From contig CAVOOI010000034.1 of NCBI GenBank assembly GCA_963697455.1, positions 62,001 through 126,000 of the forward strand: a stretch of 64,000 nucleotides of DNA. Reading direction: 5' to 3'. Each line of letters opens with the position of its first letter. The stretch's first letter is position 1. This DNA comes from JAFEDN01 sp963697455 (lineage in GTDB: Bacteria > Pseudomonadota > Gammaproteobacteria > Coxiellales > Coxiellaceae). Position numbers and translations under genes: made by a program. Below are positions 61,473 through 64,000 of this stretch, in pieces. Below the pieces are notes generated by a model that searched no databases, was not told the DNA's origin, and saw only the letters and a program-made list of their open reading frames with translations.

Positions 61473-62941
61473 TTACTGGGACTCAGTGCTGGATTTTTTT
61501 GGTGGAGGAGTCGCCTGCCGAGGTTCTGTGGTATTGGTGGTTGTGGAAATTTGCTTCGCCGCTTCCAGATTGACTGGTTTGGTAAGCCACGAACTTAATT
61601 TCGCAACATCTGCTGGACTAAGGGTGCCGGCTACTTCTTTCAAAGCAATAAAGTTGTTCATATAAGCATATTGGTCCACTGCGAAAGTTTGCTGATTTTG
61701 ATAAAGCTGAGTAGTGTCATCCAAAACGTCTAGTAAAGTCCGCGCGCCTACTTTATAAGCTGCGCGCGCAGAATCCAAAGCGCTTTTAGAAGATTTAACC
61801 GAGAGTTCGTCTGCTCTGACTTGCGTGCTGTAGGCATTCACTCCTAAAAATGCTTTCCGGACGCCGCCCACTACTTGTCGGTGAATAGTTTCTTCCTTGG
61901 CGCTGGCGCTGGCATATTGTTGCCGGGCTTGACGAGTTGACGCGACGACACTGCCGCCTGAAAAAATATTTAAATTCATGCCGACGGCAATGGTAGCTAA
62001 TTGCTGCGACTATGCTTTCCGTTTTTTCGGGATCAATAAAAGTCAGCGTTCGGTCAAATTGGCGCTGGTCGGAAAAGCTGCCTTGAACCCCAAAACTCGG
62101 GTAATTACCGGCGGCTTGGATTTCAATATTCGCTTTAGAGGATAGCGTGAGGTAGTATTGGGCTTGCAGTTGATAATTCTGTTTAATGGCTGTCGCTGAC
62201 CAAGCGTCGATATCATTGGGCGTTGGCGTCAGTAGCGGAATCCCATTTTCTGAGAGGCCGTTTAGAAATTCGTAATATTGACCAGTAATTTCATGCAGCG
62301 TTTCTAAGTTGTCTTCAAGCGTGTTAATGCTAGCGATTTCTTTTGATTTGGCTTGATCATATTTAGCTTGAGCGTCGTAAACATCAGTAATGGGCACAAG
62401 TCCCACATCAAATTTTTGCTTGGCGGTATCATATTCTTCGGCAAACGCAGCTTTATTCGCGCGGGTGAGACGTAAAATATCATTTGCCTGCAATACACTT
62501 AAGTATATTTGTACAGTCCGGGCGATCAGATCTTGTTGAGCGTAATAATAATTAGCGGTCGCAGCCTTAACCCCAGCTTCCGCGCTTTTTTAAGGTTGAC
62601 CATACTTTCCAGTTATAAATAGGTTGATTTAAGGTTTGATTGATATTACTGCTGGCAAAAGAACCATTCTGGGTAAAAGAAGCATCAGTAGTGTAATTCT
62701 GATTATTTCCGGCTACATATGCCTCCAAGGATAAATTAGGCATCAGCGCAGCGCGGGCAAGCGGAAGGTTTTGCTGAGCGGCGAGCCAATCTGCTTGCGC
62801 TTGTTGAAAATTAGAATCATGGATCACAGCTTGATGATAGATATCCATTAACGAGTCAGCGTGGATAGTAAGGCTAGTGCCAATCAGGAGACTGCTTGCA
62901 CATAGAGCTAAGGTTTTGATTTTTTGTTTAGGGTTAGACAT
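61473..62941 (-). pseudogene. tolC: TolC-family outer-membrane factor with two frameshifts
   Basis: Minus-strand homology to TolC runs from a signal peptide at 62941 (MSNPKQKIKTLALCASSLLIG) to 61473. N-terminal part: LMDIYHQAVIHDSNFQQAQADW...LPLARAALMPNLS. Shift 1 lies near 62580-62595 at an A-run; the next frame carries AEAGVKAATANYYYAQQDLIAR and EYDTAKQKFDVGLVPITDVYDAQAKYD. Shift 2 lies near 62010; the last frame continues QQLATIAVGMNLNIFSGGSVVASTRQARQQY to the end. The joined protein would be about 488 aa, normal for TolC. Two independent breaks suggest gene loss, though the first sits in a homopolymer. Confidence 0.88.
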
Positions 62942-63034
62942 ATTTGGGCCTCAAAAATAAGTGTCAACATTATATCAAAAAATGCACGCATATTCCATCT
63001 AATCCGGCTATGCAGCCACAGTGAGCCGGGATAC

Positions 63035-63083
63035 TTCGGTTGCAACCGAACTTTATAACATCTATAATTAGGTTACAACCAAA
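63035..63083 (+). promoter_or_regulatory. Promoter with two 16-bp palindromes (unit D)
   Basis: TTCGGTTGCAACCGAA (63035-63050, perfect) and TTAGGTTACAACCAAA (63068-63083) are two versions of one site, 33 bp apart. TTGCAA (63040) and TATAAT (63063) have ideal 17-bp spacing; the -35 box is inside the first site and the -10 touches the second. GGGGG lies 7-11 bp before the ATG at 63099. Confidence 0.75.
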
Positions 63084-63098
63084 CTTTCGGGGGAAAGC

Positions 63099-64000
63099 AT
63101 GGAATCTTTATTTGAAATCCAAAAAATCATCCTAGAGCAGTTCGACACCGCCAACACCTATAATCGTTCTTTTTACGATCAAATCACTTGGGATAATCAT
63201 GCTACCGGCATCGTGGGCCCAGAGGCATTGGCAAAACTACCTTGCTTTTATTACAAGCGCTTAAATGGGGAGCTCAATCTAGAAATGCGCTGTATGTCTC
63301 CGCAGACAATTTATTCTTTTTAGAAAATCGCTTGATAGATTTGGCTGATTGGCTCTATAAAGAAACCAACGTCAAATATCTTTGCATTGATGAGATTCAC
63401 AAATACTCTAACTGGGTACAGGGATTTAAAAAATATATATATGATTAATCTTATAAAAATTTACGCATCCTATTTTCAGGTAGTTCGGCGATTGATATCA
63501 TTCATAGTAAATATGATTTATCACGGCGAGTCACTCTGCATTCATTGCATGGTTTATCATTTCGGGAATTCTTGGAATTTTATTTCAATATAAAATTATC
63601 TATCTATTCCTTAAAAGAGTTAACAGAAAATCATTTAGTTATTGCGCAAAACATAGCCGTTCCACAAATATTGAAGTATTTCAGGGAATATTTGCGCGTT
63701 GGATATTATCCTTTTTTTAAATCGCTCACCCAAGATCGTGAAAAATTTCAAGCCGTGGAAAATGCTACGCAAAAAACTATTTACGAAGATATTGCCACGC
63801 TCCATCGCATTCATTCCACTAATCTTATTTTTATCGAGAAGATATTTAAATACGTTATTAATTCATCGCCAGGCGAATTAAATACGCACAAACTTTCCAG
63901 ATATTTAGGCAAAGACTATGAAACCATTGATAATTACGTAAAATACCTCAATGAAGCTGGGTTGATTCGCTGTCTATATTCTGAAAAATCCGGAAAACTT
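63099..64000 (+). pseudogene. Broken AAA_14/DUF4143-like ATPase (unit D), runs off the window
   Basis: Frame 1 opens MESLFEIQKIILEQFD and reads GIVGP, then a one-base loss near 63220 breaks the P-loop. The other frame gives RGIGKTTLLLLQALKWGAQSRN, Walker B YLCIDEIHKYSNW and FKKYIYD, then an in-frame TAA at 63446-63448. The same frame is then open to the window end: SYKNLRILFSGSSAIDIIHSKYDLSRR, LHGLSFREFLEFY, LGKDYETIDNYVKYLNEAGLIRCLY, typical of DUF4143 ATPases. One frameshift plus one nonsense codon. Confidence 0.88.

Overview
The window reads as chromosome of a gammaproteobacterium, most likely of the order Legionellales (Coxiella/Legionella side). The evidence is gene content: a Com1-type DsbA protein, an HPF-cold-shock fusion, CsrA, a HAAAP amino-acid permease, a Pseudomonas-like lptD/amgK/murU junction, and three large proteins without recognisable domains that look like host-interaction (Dot/Icm-type) proteins. 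That last point is inference; no secretion genes are present. No tRNA, rRNA or CRISPR was seen.

Layout. 0-2.5 kb: end of a cytochrome-oxidase assembly cluster (thioredoxin-like protein, ctaA, ctaB) and a frameshifted acylphosphatase. 2.5-5.9 kb: a small secreted protein and an 893-aa effector-like protein behind a GacA/LetA-like box. 5.9-8.9 kb (minus): two tiny membrane proteins, fmt, aromatic amino-acid permease, gmhB. 9.1-12.9 kb: dprA-smg-topA. 13-16.6 kb: a 743-aa membrane protein and a GT87 transferase. 16.6-18.5 kb: an AAA ATPase unit between direct repeats. 18.5-23.2 kb (minus): rpoH, com1, glyQ, glyS. 23.4-30.6 kb: duplicated secreted proteins, MerR/MFS pair, ilvE, lemA-htpX-like pair, small genes. 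30.7-34 kb: ftsX, ftsE and ftsY (minus), interrupted by an outer-membrane protein gene. 34-37.5 kb: rpiA, csrA, hpf-cdd-pnp. 37.6-45 kb (minus): lptD-surA-pdxA-rsmA, uspA-sppA-pdxH. 45-54 kb: membrane effector-like gene, amgK-murU, EamA transporter, parE, DUF4282 gene, waaA and an efflux outer-membrane factor. 54-64 kb: an RND efflux locus invaded by ATPase units, followed by a frameshifted tolC and decayed ATPase genes.

The most unusual content is a set of four solitary P-loop ATPase genes (16.8-18.2, 54.3-55.4, 59.9-61.1 and 63.1-64.0 kb; two intact, two broken). Directly upstream of each, over the predicted promoter, lies a dyad or dyad pair. The dyad sequence differs from unit to unit: GTCACCAAAT x4, a TATGCGT palindrome, CTGACTATTATAAAC, and TTnGGTTnCAACCnAA x2. 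Further palindromes (TGTTATA-N6-TATAACA x2 and two others) lie between the last two units with no gene, like footprints of lost units. One unit is bracketed by 43-bp direct repeats, and another by a degenerate copy of the 3' end of the RND gene beside it. For two units the best promoter places transcription start on the ATG, suggesting leaderless mRNA. This looks like a family of self-regulated, mobile or selfish ATPase cassettes, each with its own operator.

Several disruptions (acyP, tolC, one ATPase) involve single-base shifts in or near short homopolymers, so sequencing error is possible there. The nonsense codon and multiple lesions in the ATPase relics are harder to explain that way.
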